Source of the DNA: Planctomycetaceae bacterium
Lineage (GTDB): Bacteria; Planctomycetota; SZUA-567
Reading direction: 5' to 3'
NCBI GenBank assembly: GCA_021203245.1
Contig: JAJQBO010000147.1
Location: forward strand, 1-52,812
DNA length: 52,812 bases
The notes under the pieces are model-generated. The model did no database searches and had not been told where the DNA came from. It saw only the letters and a list, made by a program, of their open reading frames with translations. The position numbers were made by a program, and so were the translations under genes. Of this stretch, positions 1-7,473 are shown one piece after another. The stretch's first letter is position 1, and every line of letters starts with the position of its first letter.

Positions 1-31
1 GTCTCGTTTTACGTTCCGCAAAGGATTAGTC

Positions 32-892
32 ATGAAAAACGTCATTTCCATCCAGTCGCACGTCGTCTACGGTCATGCGGGCAACAGCGCGGCGGTTTTT
101 CCCATGCGCAGGGTCGGGGTCGAGGTCTGGCCCCTGAACGCGGTCCAGTTCTCCAACCACACCCAGTATGCCGAAGGATGGAAGGGGCTGGTGTTCCCGC
201 CCGATCACCTGGTGTCGATTGGCGTCGGGCTTGAAGCCATCGGCGTCCTGTCCCGCTGCGACGCGGTCCTGACCGGCTATATCGGCTCGGCCGAACAAGG
301 GGCGGCCGTGCTGGACATCGTCGCGCGGATCAAGACCGCCAACCCCGGCGCGATTTTCTTCTGCGACCCGGTTATGGGGCACCCGGTCAAGGGCTGCAAG
401 GTCGCGCCCGGCGTTGCCGAATTCCACCGCGACCAGTCGGTCAACGCCGCCGATATGATGAGCCCGAACGTCCTGGAACTCGGCACCCTGGTCGGACGCG
501 AACTGGACGACGTCCCGGCCTGCCTCGCCGCCGCGCGGGAGGTGATGGAACGGGGGCCGAGGCTTATTCTCGTCAAGCACCTCGCCTATGCGGCCGAGGA
601 CAAGAACGCCTTCGAAATGATCCTGGCGACTCCGGACGAGGCGTGGCATATCAGCCGGCCGCTCATCGATTTCGAGCGCCAGCCCGTGGGCGTGGGCGAT
701 TTGACCAGCGGCCTCCTGCTCGCCTCGCTCCTGAAGGGGATGCCGTACCGCGAGGCGCTCGAGTTCACCGCCGCCTCGGTGTACGAAGTCATCCTCGCGA
801 CCAAGAAGGCGAAGGCGTACGAACTGCAACTGGTGGCGGCGCAGGACCTCATCGCCAGACCCGAACACCAGTTTGTCGCGACAAAGCTGTAG
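32..892 (+). CDS. pdxY: Pyridoxal kinase, PdxY type
   Basis: The enzyme phosphorylates pyridoxal (and related B6 vitamers) with ATP in the cytoplasmic PLP salvage pathway. The 286-residue product has the usual family length. It starts with the substrate-binding [13 protein letters not shown] segment (residues 6-18), has the central DPVMGH motif (112-117) and the ribokinase-fold anion-hole motif GVGDLTSG (220-227) with probable catalytic Asp223. The ATG at 32 follows a weak AAGGA-like site. The next gene, metA, follows after 20 bases, so the two may be co-transcribed; both touch amino-acid metabolism because PLP serves methionine-pathway enzymes. The promoter lies outside or at the very edge of the window. 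PdxK is the alternative name, but the sequence resembles PdxY more closely. Confidence 0.93.
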   Translation: MKNVISIQSHVVYGHAGNSAAVFPMRRVGVEVWPLNAVQFSNHTQYAEGWKGLVFPPDHLVSIGVGLEAIGVLSRCDAVLTGYIGSAEQGAAVLDIVARIKTANPGAIFFCDPVMGHPVKGCKVAPGVAEFHRDQSVNAADMMSPNVLELGTLVGRELDDVPACLAAAREVMERGPRLILVKHLAYAAEDKNAFEMILATPDEAWHISRPLIDFERQPVGVGDLTSGLLLASLLKGMPYREALEFTAASVYEVILATKKAKAYELQLVAAQDLIARPEHQFVATKL

Positions 893-912
893 CCGCGCGC
901 CTAAGGAGCCAT

Positions 913-1818
913 ATGCCTATCAACATTCCGGCAGACCTTCCCGCCCGCGCCAACCTGGAAGCGGAAAACATCTTCGTCATGACGGAGGAGCGGGCCTTGC
1001 GGCAGGACATCCGGCCGCTGCGTATCGCCATCGTCAACCTGATGCCGACAAAGATCGCCACCGAGACGCAGCTTCTCCGGCTCCTCGGAAATTCTCCCGT
1101 CCAGGTGGACATCACCCTGGTCAAGGCCGAGGCGCATGTGTCGAAAAATACCTCGGCCGAGCACCTCGAGCGCTTTTACACCACCTTCTCGCGGATGAAG
1201 GAGCGGCGCTTCGACGGCATGATCATCACCGGCGCGCCGGTGGAGCAGTTGGAGTTCGAGGCGGTGGATTATTGGGACGAACTGCGGGCCATCATGGACT
1301 ACAGCCGCGAGCGGGTGGCGTCGACCCTCTATATCTGCTGGGGGGCGCAGGCCGGCCTGTACCATCATTTCGGCGTCCCGAAGTACCTGCTGCCGGAAAA
1401 GATGTTTGGGGTGTTTTCCCACAGCATCGGCAACCGCTTCCACCCCATTTTCCGGGGGTTCGACGATGTTTTCCACGTGCCGCACTCGCGCCACACCGAG
1501 GTGAAGCGGGAGGACGTGGCGGCGCGGCCCGAGCTGGAAATCCTGGCCGAATCGCCCGACGCCGGCGTCTGCGTCGTCAAGGACCGCACCCGCAACCAGT
1601 TCTTCATCACCGGCCACATGGAATACGACGCCGATACGCTGGGGCGCGAATATTTCCGCGATGTCGAACGCGGCCTCAGGCCGTCGGTGCCGCGCAACTA
1701 CTTTCCTTCAGACGATCCGTCGCAACGCCCGGCCGTCAGCTGGCGCGCCCACGCAAACCTGTTTTTCTCGAACTGGCTGAACTTCTACGTCTACCAGGGC
1801 GTCTCATTCGGGTCGTAA
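913..1818 (+). CDS. metA: Homoserine O-acyltransferase, MetA type (probably acetyl-specific)
   Basis: MetA activates homoserine by O-acylation, the first committed step of methionine synthesis. At 301 residues it is close to full family length. The catalytic set is intact at family numbering: Cys142 in the CWGAQAG motif, and His235 and Glu237 in GHMEYD. Residue 111 is Glu (in [10 protein letters not shown]); in this family Glu111 goes with acetyl-CoA use and Gly111 with succinyl-CoA use, so O-acetylhomoserine is the more likely product. The ATG at 913 is preceded by AAGGAG; an upstream in-frame extension would overlap pdxY and is not believed. The gene converges on livF, with a 41-base repeat between them. 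Confidence 0.93.
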   Translation: MPINIPADLPARANLEAENIFVMTEERALRQDIRPLRIAIVNLMPTKIATETQLLRLLGNSPVQVDITLVKAEAHVSKNTSAEHLERFYTTFSRMKERRFDGMIITGAPVEQLEFEAVDYWDELRAIMDYSRERVASTLYICWGAQAGLYHHFGVPKYLLPEKMFGVFSHSIGNRFHPIFRGFDDVFHVPHSRHTEVKREDVAARPELEILAESPDAGVCVVKDRTRNQFFITGHMEYDADTLGREYFRDVERGLRPSVPRNYFPSDDPSQRPAVSWRAHANLFFSNWLNFYVYQGVSFGS

Positions 1819-1836
1819 AATTGGTGTAAACCGGTT

Positions 1837-1877
1837 CCCTCGCCCCCGGAGGGGGAGAGGGGTGGGGTGAGGGGTCT
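1837..1877. repeat. 41-base GC-rich intergenic repeat, copy 1
   Basis: This 41-base unit recurs at 35851-35891 in the same orientation with one mismatch. It contains a C-rich arm and a G-rich arm (CGCCCCC then GGGGG) that can fold into a hairpin. It lies between the convergent ends of metA and livF, where it could also act as a transcription barrier. Only the two copies are seen in this window. Confidence 0.75.
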
Positions 1878-1940
1878 TTCGGTCAGGGTTTTCCCTGTGC
1901 CGCACCTAGCACACGGGCCAACACCACCCGTCCAGCAATC

Positions 1941-2663
1941 CTATCCCCCCAAGTACGCCTCACGCACCTTCGGGTTATGCAGGAGTTCCTGCGCCGGCAT
2001 CTCCATCACCACCCTTCCCACCTCGAGCACATAGCCGTAATGCGCCACAGACAGCGCGGCGAGGGCGTTCTGTTCCACCAACAGCACCGTCTTGCCGAGC
2101 GAGTTGATGCGGACGATGATCTTGAAGATTTCCTTCACCAGCAGGGGCGCGAGCCCGAGGGACGGCTCGTCCAGCATGACGAGGTCGGGGCTGCTCATCA
2201 GGGACCGCCCGACCGCCAGCATCTGCTGCTCGCCGCCGGAGAGGGTGCCGCCCTTCTGCCACAGCCGTTCCTCGAGGCGCGGGAACAGTTCGTACACCCT
2301 GCGGATGTCCTCGGCGATGCCGTCCTTGTCGGTCCGGGCGTAGGCCCCGAGGAGCAGGTTTTCCTCCACCGTCAGGTGCGGCAGGATGCGCCGCCCTTCC
2401 GGGCACAGGCTGATGCCCCGGCGCACCATGTTTTCGGGCGGCATGCCGAGTATCTGTTCCTCCCGCCCGCCGTCGCGGCGGGTATAGACGACCCGGCCGC
2501 GGCTGCCGGCGCACAGGCCGGCCACGGCGCGGATGGTGGACGACTTGCCCGCCCCGTTCGCGCCGATCAGGGTGACGATTTTGCCGCGCGGTATGGTGAT
2601 GTTCACGCCCTGAACGGCGTGGATGCCGCCGTAATGGACGTGGAGGTCTTCAATTTTCAGCAT
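1941..2663 (-). CDS. livF: Branched-chain amino acid ABC transporter, ATPase LivF
   Basis: This is the second cytoplasmic ATPase of the Liv importer. The 240-residue protein has Walker A GANGAGKS, ABC signature LSGGEQQM, and Walker B with VMLDEPSLGLAP. The start is the ATG at 2661-2663 (MLKIEDLHVHYGG), which overlaps the end of livG by 7 bases; the longer in-frame reading into livG is a shadow. It is the last gene of the livKHMGF unit and ends close to the 3' end of convergent metA. It pairs with LivG to energise uptake through LivH and LivM. Confidence 0.95.
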   Translation of the reverse strand: MLKIEDLHVHYGGIHAVQGVNITIPRGKIVTLIGANGAGKSSTIRAVAGLCAGSRGRVVYTRRDGGREEQILGMPPENMVRRGISLCPEGRRILPHLTVEENLLLGAYARTDKDGIAEDIRRVYELFPRLEERLWQKGGTLSGGEQQMLAVGRSLMSSPDLVMLDEPSLGLAPLLVKEIFKIIVRINSLGKTVLLVEQNALAALSVAHYGYVLEVGRVVMEMPAQELLHNPKVREAYLGG

Positions 2664-3466
2664 GGGCACCCCTCCGGGATTTCGGCCGCAGCCGCATCGA
2701 TGGAGTCGCCGAGATAGGCTTCGACCACCTTCGGGTTGGCGCGGATTTCCTCGGCCGACCCTTCGGCGATAAGCCGTCCGTACTCCAGCACCCAGATGCG
2801 TTCGCACACGCCCATGACCACCTTCATGTCGTGCTCGATAAGGAGGATGGTCAGTTCGAACTCGTCGCGCAGGCGCTTGATGAAACGCATCAGTTCCTCG
2901 CTCTCCTGCGGGTTCATCCCCGCCGCCGGCTCGTCCAGCAGCAGAAAAGCCGGCTGGGTGGCGAGGGCGCGGGCTATTTCCAGACGCCGCTGCGCGCCAT
3001 AGGGGAGCGCCGTCGCCTTTTCATAGGCGTATTTGTCCAGGTCGAGGCGGTGGATAAGGGCCTCGGCCTGGAGGCGGATGTCCTTTTCCTCCGCCCTGGT
3101 GCCGGGCCAGAGGACAAGCGGCATCCACCACTGTTTTTTGCGGCGGACGTGGCAGCCGACCATGACGTTTTCGAGCGCGGTGGCGTTGGCGAAGAGGCGG
3201 ATGTTCTGGAAGGTGCGGGCGATCCCGAGGCCGCAGATGGTGTGCGGCGCCAGGCCGGTGATGTCGCGGCCGTTCAGGACGATGCGGCCGTGGTCGGGGG
3301 TGTAGAAGCCGCTGATCATGTTGAAGACGGTCGTCTTCCCCGCCCCGTTCGGGCCGATGAGGCCGGTGATGGATCCGTGCGGCACCGCCATGGTGAGGCC
3401 GTTGACCGCCATAACGCCGCCGAAGGACCGGGTCAAGTCCGCAATGTCCAGGATGGGCGCGGTCAT
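2657..3466 (-). CDS. livG: Branched-chain amino acid ABC transporter, ATPase LivG
   Basis: First cytoplasmic ATPase of the Liv importer, 269 residues. Walker A is GPNGAGKT, the signature region is the LivG-type LPYGAQRRLEIARAL, Walker B ends in LLDEPAAGMNP, and the H-loop is in IEHDMK. The ATG at 3464-3466 overlaps livM by 4 bases, a sign of translational coupling. Open reading continues upstream through livM in this frame, but that part has no family similarity and is ignored. The C-terminus (AEIPEGCPC) runs 7 bases into livF. Confidence 0.95.
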   Translation of the reverse strand: MTAPILDIADLTRSFGGVMAVNGLTMAVPHGSITGLIGPNGAGKTTVFNMISGFYTPDHGRIVLNGRDITGLAPHTICGLGIARTFQNIRLFANATALENVMVGCHVRRKKQWWMPLVLWPGTRAEEKDIRLQAEALIHRLDLDKYAYEKATALPYGAQRRLEIARALATQPAFLLLDEPAAGMNPQESEELMRFIKRLRDEFELTILLIEHDMKVVMGVCERIWVLEYGRLIAEGSAEEIRANPKVVEAYLGDSIDAAAAEIPEGCPC

Positions 3467-4500
3467 TTGTCCCCCCTTCCCCGGCCGAACAGCCAGTTCC
3501 ACGAAAATTCGTGCATACCCATGATGCCTTCGCGGCGATAGAGGATAATGGCCAGGAGCGCGACGGCGAAAATCACCATGCGCATGCCCGGCACGCCGGG
3601 AATCGTCCAGCCGCCCAGGGTGAAGTCGGAGTCGGCGATTCGCAGCCACTCCAGCATCACGGTGATGATGACCGAGCCGATGATGGAACCGGTAATCGAA
3701 CCGAGCCCGCCCGCCACGACAATCATCAGCACGTTGTAGGTCAGGAGGAAGGTGAACATGTTGGGGTCGATGGTGGTGATGAGGTTCCCCTGCAAGGCGC
3801 CGCCGATGCCGGCAAAGAACGCGCCCAGGCAGAAGGCCAGCACCCGGTAGCGGAAGGTGTCGATGCCCATCACCTTGGCGGCGATTTCGTCGTCGCGGAT
3901 GGCCTTGATGACGTTGCCGAAGTTGCTCCGGAGCAGGCGGACGATGCAATACAAAGTCACGAACAGGCAGGTGTAGTTGACATACAGGGTTGCGTGGGGC
4001 GGAATCCCCTTGATGCCGAGAGAACCGTTGGTGATGGACGCCCAATTGACGATGAGGACGCGGATGATTTCGGCAAAGCCGAGGGTGGCGATGCCGAGGT
4101 AGTCGCCGCCCAGCCGCAGCACCGGCAGCGCGATGACCAGGCTGAACGCGGCCGCGGCCAGGCCGCCGGCGAGGAGCGAGACCCAGAACGGCGTCTGCAG
4201 GACCGAGAACGGCCACGCCACGTCCTGGAGCATCCACATCATTTCCTTTTGCGCCGGGCTGAGGACGAGCAGTGCCGACGTATACGCGCCAATAGCCATA
4301 AATCCGGAATGGCCGAGCGAAAACATGCCGCCGAAGCCGTAGATGAAGTTTAAGGACACCGCCAGGATGGCGTTGATGGCGATGAGGTTGATGATGCGAA
4401 TCTTGTAGGCGTCCAGGTGGGTGTCGATGAGGAAGATGCCGACATAGGCGAGGCCGAGGGCCGCCAGCGTCAGGACGAAGTTGCGGGTTTTCGTCGTCAT
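3463..4500 (-). CDS. livM: Branched-chain amino acid ABC transporter, permease LivM
   Basis: Integral inner-membrane permease of the Liv importer, 345 residues with about eight to ten hydrophobic segments. It shows the LivM features NAILAVSLNFIYGFGGMFSLGH near residue 40 and the conserved GIATLGFAEIIR segment that contacts the ATPase. The start is the ATG at 4498-4500, overlapping the livH stop by 4 bases. Upstream in-frame sequence lies inside livH and is a shadow. It would form the translocation path with LivH. Confidence 0.94.
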   Translation of the reverse strand: MTTKTRNFVLTLAALGLAYVGIFLIDTHLDAYKIRIINLIAINAILAVSLNFIYGFGGMFSLGHSGFMAIGAYTSALLVLSPAQKEMMWMLQDVAWPFSVLQTPFWVSLLAGGLAAAAFSLVIALPVLRLGGDYLGIATLGFAEIIRVLIVNWASITNGSLGIKGIPPHATLYVNYTCLFVTLYCIVRLLRSNFGNVIKAIRDDEIAAKVMGIDTFRYRVLAFCLGAFFAGIGGALQGNLITTIDPNMFTFLLTYNVLMIVVAGGLGSITGSIIGSVIITVMLEWLRIADSDFTLGGWTIPGVPGMRMVIFAVALLAIILYRREGIMGMHEFSWNWLFGRGRGDK

Positions 4501-5378
4501 ATCTTTTCCTCCAGCCGCTGCCCGAACAGGCCGGTCGGCTTGAACAGCAGCACCGCCACCAGCAGGACAAAGGCGAAGGCGTCGCGGTACCCCGACAGGG
4601 TGGGGAGGAAATAAACGGCCATGATCTCGATAAACCCGAGGCACAGGCCGCCGATCATCGCGCCCGGTATGGAGCCGATGCCGCCGAACACGGCGGCGAT
4701 AAACGCCTTCATGCCGGGGAACACGCCCATATAGGGCTGGATCTGGGGATAGCGGAGCGCCCACATGATGCCGGACGCCGCCGCCAGGGCGGTGCCGATG
4801 CCGAAGGTCATGGCGATTATGCGGTCGACCCGCACGCCGAGGAGGCGGGTCGTTTCGATGTCATGGGAGATGCCCCGCATGGCGAGGCCGGGTTTGGTCC
4901 GGTACACCACCCAGAGCAGGATGCCGACCAGCACCACCGTCACCACCGGCACGACCAGGGTCATGGGGATGAGCCGGCTCGACCCGACGGTAAAGGGGGT
5001 GATGAGCCAGTCCGGCTGGTAGACCGGCCGCGGCAGGCCGGTGAACAGCACCACCGCCAGGCTTTCGATAAAAAACGACACGGCGATGGCGGAAATCAGG
5101 GCCGAGATGCGCGGCGCCTTGCGGAGCGGCCGGTAGGCGACCCAATCGACGAAGATGCCGAACAGGGATACCGCGACGATGGCCACAACCACCGCCAGCC
5201 CCCACGGCAGGTGGAAGGTGACGGTGCCGAAAAAGAGGAAATACGCCCCCAGCATGAGCATGTCGCCGTGGGCGAAATTGATCAGGCGAAGAATGCCGTA
5301 CACCATGGTGTAGCCGATAGCGATCAGGCCATACAGCGACCCCAGGGTCAGGGCATTGAAAAACTGCTGCAGAAACAT
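4497..5378 (-). CDS. livH: Branched-chain amino acid ABC transporter, permease LivH
   Basis: Second inner-membrane permease of the Liv importer, 293 residues, normal for LivH. The N-terminus has the typical GLIAIGYTMVYGILRLINFAHGD segment, and the C-terminal half has the AFIAAVFGGIGSIPGAM loop that docks on the ATPases. The start ATG at 5376-5378 sits downstream of livK across a 68-base gap holding a strong hairpin (5407-5432). The order livK-H-M-G-F with short overlaps makes a single operon very likely. Confidence 0.95.
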   Translation of the reverse strand: MFLQQFFNALTLGSLYGLIAIGYTMVYGILRLINFAHGDMLMLGAYFLFFGTVTFHLPWGLAVVVAIVAVSLFGIFVDWVAYRPLRKAPRISALISAIAVSFFIESLAVVLFTGLPRPVYQPDWLITPFTVGSSRLIPMTLVVPVVTVVLVGILLWVVYRTKPGLAMRGISHDIETTRLLGVRVDRIIAMTFGIGTALAAASGIMWALRYPQIQPYMGVFPGMKAFIAAVFGGIGSIPGAMIGGLCLGFIEIMAVYFLPTLSGYRDAFAFVLLVAVLLFKPTGLFGQRLEEKI

Positions 5379-5406
5379 GTTTCTCCAGATAGACGGAAGA
5401 AGACGG

Positions 5407-5432
5407 GAGGGCGCGCCCGGAAGCGCGCCCTC
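5407..5432 (-). promoter_or_regulatory. Intercistronic hairpin between livK and livH
   Basis: A perfect 10-base-pair GC stem (GAGGGCGCGC with its complement) closes a 6-base loop in the gap between livK and livH. No T-run follows on the transcribed strand, so it is less like a full terminator and more like an RNA-stabilising or partially terminating element. Such hairpins commonly raise binding-protein mRNA over permease mRNA; that role is inferred. Confidence 0.7.
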
Positions 5433-5446
5433 TGAAAGGATACTGG

Positions 5447-6571
5447 TTATTCGGGAACGACTTCGCCCAGATAGACCTGTTTGCCGTCGCGGATTTCGGT
5501 GATGCCGACCGGCATTTCGGCGTCGTGCGTTTCGTTCAGGTTCAGGGTGCCGAGCGGGGTCGCGAGATCCTTAATCCCGGCGAGGGCGGTGGTGACCGCT
5601 TCCGCTTCGGCGACGCCGGCGCGTTCAATCGCGTCCTTGAACATCAGGTAGCAGTTGAAGCCGAGGGCGGCGTTGACGTTCGGGTCCTTATGCGGATAGG
5701 TCTCGCGCCACGCCTTGGTGAAGGCTTCCGCCTCGGGGCTCATGTTCGGCATATTGATTGAATAGGGGAAGGTGGTCTGCAGGAAGCCTTCGGCCGCCTT
5801 GCCTGCGATCTTCACCGTGTCCGGGTTGTCCATGGCGTCGCCGCCCATGAGGACGAAGGTGCCGCCGAGTTCGCGGGCCTGCTTCATGATGATCGAACCC
5901 TGGGCAAAGTAGGCGGGCATGAACACGACGTCCGGGTCTTTCGAGATGATCTCGGTCAACTGCGCGGTAAAGTCCTGGTCGCGGGACTGGTAGTTCAAGG
6001 TCGCGACAATCTCGCCGCCGAGGCGCTGGAACGAGCGGCGGAAAAAGTTCGCGAGGCCGACGGCGTAGTCGTTCGACACGTCGATGAGGAGCGCGGCCTT
6101 CTTGTAGCCGCGGTTCTTGATGGCGTAGGTCGCCGCGCCCGCGCCCTGGTAGGGGTCGATGAAGCAGGCGCGGAAATAGTACTTCTTCCCCTGGGTGACG
6201 AGGGGATTGGTGCACGAGGTGCCGATGACCGGCACGCCGGCGCGTTCAGCCACTTCGCCGCCGGCCATGGCCAGGGACGACCCGTAGGTGCCGATGATGC
6301 CCATCACCTGGTCGCGCTCGACCAGCCGCGTGACCGCGTTGGCGGCCTCGATTTTGTCGGACTTGTTGTCGACGACGACGAGTTCGACCGGGCGGCCGAT
6401 GATTTCCGGGTGCTGCTTGTAGGCGAGCTGGATGCCTTCGAGTTCGAGCTGGCCGCCGAAGGCGTTGTCGCCGGTCAGGGGCAGGTAGACGCCGATTTTG
6501 ATGGGATCGGCGGCGTACGCGGTGAAACAGGCGAGGACAAGTGCCATGGCACAAAGAAAGCGCGCTTTCAT
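5447..6571 (-). CDS. livK: Branched-chain amino acid ABC transporter, periplasmic binding protein
   Basis: A 374-residue class I periplasmic binding protein. The N-terminus MKARFLCAMALVLACFTAYA is a clear Sec signal peptide, followed by DPIKIGVYLPLTGDNAFGGQ, the classic start of Leu/Ile/Val-type binding proteins. Conserved internal pieces include GIIGTYGSSLAMA and the DFTAQLTEI region. It delivers substrate to LivHM. The start has an AGGAG site 8 bases upstream and a good promoter at 6625-6653. The exact substrate (branched-chain amino acids, amides or short-chain compounds) cannot be read from sequence alone. Confidence 0.92.
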   Translation of the reverse strand: MKARFLCAMALVLACFTAYAADPIKIGVYLPLTGDNAFGGQLELEGIQLAYKQHPEIIGRPVELVVVDNKSDKIEAANAVTRLVERDQVMGIIGTYGSSLAMAGGEVAERAGVPVIGTSCTNPLVTQGKKYYFRACFIDPYQGAGAATYAIKNRGYKKAALLIDVSNDYAVGLANFFRRSFQRLGGEIVATLNYQSRDQDFTAQLTEIISKDPDVVFMPAYFAQGSIIMKQARELGGTFVLMGGDAMDNPDTVKIAGKAAEGFLQTTFPYSINMPNMSPEAEAFTKAWRETYPHKDPNVNAALGFNCYLMFKDAIERAGVAEAEAVTTALAGIKDLATPLGTLNLNETHDAEMPVGITEIRDGKQVYLGEVVPE

Positions 6572-6624
6572 AAAGTTCTCCTGTTGTGGTGGAGGGGGCG
6601 GCGCTCGCCGCCGGACGAGCTCCC

Positions 6625-6653
6625 ACTATACACAACTCCCGTCCGACCGTCAA
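6625..6653 (-). promoter_or_regulatory. Sigma-70-type promoter of the liv operon
   Basis: On the minus strand, TTGACG (6648-6653) is followed by a 17-base spacer and TATAGT (6625-6630). Both hexamers match the consensus in five of six positions with ideal spacing. Predicted transcription begins near 6618, giving a leader of about 47 bases before livK. Confidence 0.8.
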
Positions 6654-6694
6654 AAGTTGAAGCAAAAGAAACGCGCGGGACGGATAAAAATATC

Positions 6695-6723
6695 TTGACA
6701 ATATTTCCCACAGGGGGAATATT
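6695..6723 (+). promoter_or_regulatory. Promoter with built-in inverted repeat upstream of rpmG
   Basis: A perfect -35 TTGACA (6695-6700), 17-base spacer and AATATT (6718-6723) form a promoter pointing to rpmG. The spacer and -10 hold an inverted repeat, AATATTTCCC at 6700-6709 against GGGGAATATT at 6714-6723 with one mismatch. A protein binding there would block the promoter, so it is a candidate operator. The rpmG leader would be about 135 bases. Confidence 0.6.
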
Positions 6724-6733
6724 ATTGGGATTG

Positions 6734-6752
6734 CGCCGCCCGTGAGGCGGCG
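6734..6752 (+). promoter_or_regulatory. Leader hairpin in the rpmG 5' region
   Basis: A perfect 7-base-pair stem (CGCCGCC / GGCGGCG) with a 5-base loop lies just downstream of the predicted rpmG start of transcription. There is no clean T-run after it, so attenuation is possible but not shown. Confidence 0.45.
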
Positions 6753-6865
6753 TCGTTGTTTGTTGACGACCAACCGGCCGGGTTGCTCTGGCAGTGGTTC
6801 AAGTCCTGGATACCATACACAGTTTTGCTCCGGCCCGCCGGAGTCCGGAAAAGGAGTCCTTTGTC

Positions 6866-7033
6866 ATGGCCAAGAAGAAGAAAAATCCGGTTGAAGTCTA
6901 TCAGATGGTGTGCTCGAGCTGCGCCAGCCGCAACTACGTCACCCGCCTGAAACGGGAAAACAAGTCGCTCGAGGTGTCGAAGTACTGCCCTGTCGAACGC
7001 AAGCACTTCCCCCACAAGGCCAAAAAGGCCTAA
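6866..7033 (+). CDS. rpmG: Ribosomal protein bL33
   Basis: A 55-residue basic protein of the large ribosomal subunit. It begins MAKKKKNPVEVYQMVCSSCASRNY and has the SKYCPVERKHFPHK C-terminal part typical of bL33. Zinc-binding bL33 has two CxxC pairs; here the first pair is CSSC, but the second keeps only one Cys (CPVE instead of CPxC). The zinc site therefore has three of four ligands. The ATG at 6866 has AAGGAG upstream. Usual rpmG neighbours (tRNA-Trp, secE, nusG) are not next to it here. A terminator follows at 7062-7085. Confidence 0.92.
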   Translation: MAKKKKNPVEVYQMVCSSCASRNYVTRLKRENKSLEVSKYCPVERKHFPHKAKKA

Positions 7034-7061
7034 GGCGACCGATATACGCTTGGTACTCAGG

Positions 7062-7085
7062 AACGCCGGCTCGAGGGCCGGCGTT
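7062..7085 (+). terminator. Hairpin terminator after rpmG
   Basis: A perfect 9-base-pair stem (AACGCCGGC / GCCGGCGTT) with a 6-base loop ends 52 bases after rpmG and is followed by a short T-containing tail (CTTCGTT). It is probably the end of the rpmG transcript. Confidence 0.65.
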
Positions 7086-7114
7086 CTTCGTTGGCTATCG
7101 GGAGCACGTTCCGT

Positions 7115-7324
7115 CATCTCCCCTGCGTCACCCCGGCGTGCATACAGCCATCAGGGCTAAAAACGGGCGGTTCGGCCGGGGTCCACGACCCGAACGTACA
7201 ATGCACCATTCCCATTACCTGCATGAGCTGGGTGCCATCCCCGATTATCCCCGTGGACCCCGGCCGAACCGCCCGCTTACCTCGTTGGTGGAGGTCCGCA
7301 CGCCGGGGTGACGCAGGGGAGATG
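7115..7324. repeat. Large palindromic repeat pair (BIME-like) between rpmG and the transglutaminase-fold gene
   Basis: Two copies of a roughly 63-base unit lie head to head. The outer arms at 7115-7141 and 7298-7324 are a perfect 27-base inverted repeat containing the core GTCACCCCGGCGTGC. The inner arms at 7164-7187 and 7252-7275 are a perfect 24-base inverted repeat containing GGGCGGTTCGGCCGGGGTCC. A single copy of the same unit occurs at 51567-51627. With the terminator and promoter on either side, it fills the 440-base gap 7034-7473. No coding potential is evident. Confidence 0.85.
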
Positions 7325-7365
7325 GTGACACTTTTCTCTTTTGACATTTCACTATCGCCGAAATT

Positions 7366-7395
7366 TTAACATTCCCCCGCATCCCGGTTTATGAT
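7366..7395 (+). promoter_or_regulatory. Probable promoter of the transglutaminase-fold gene
   Basis: TTAACA (7366-7371) and TATGAT (7390-7395) are separated by 18 bases. A second possible -35, TTGACA at 7341-7346, lies just upstream with a poorer -10. The leader would be about 70 bases, with a small GTCCGC/GCGGAC hairpin. Confidence 0.5.
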
Positions 7396-7473
7396 AAGAT
7401 TCCACAACCGTCCGCCGGTGCGGACGTTGCGTCATATCCTCGTTGCCACACTCATCCGGGAGAACGGATCGCA

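Noticed and set aside
6780-6812. Possible tRNA 3' part (GGTTCAAGTCC and CCA) before rpmG
   Set aside because: The bases look like a T-loop and CCA end, but no matching acceptor stem or anticodon arm lies 60-75 bases upstream. The order rpmG/tRNA-Trp made it worth checking, but it does not fold as a tRNA.
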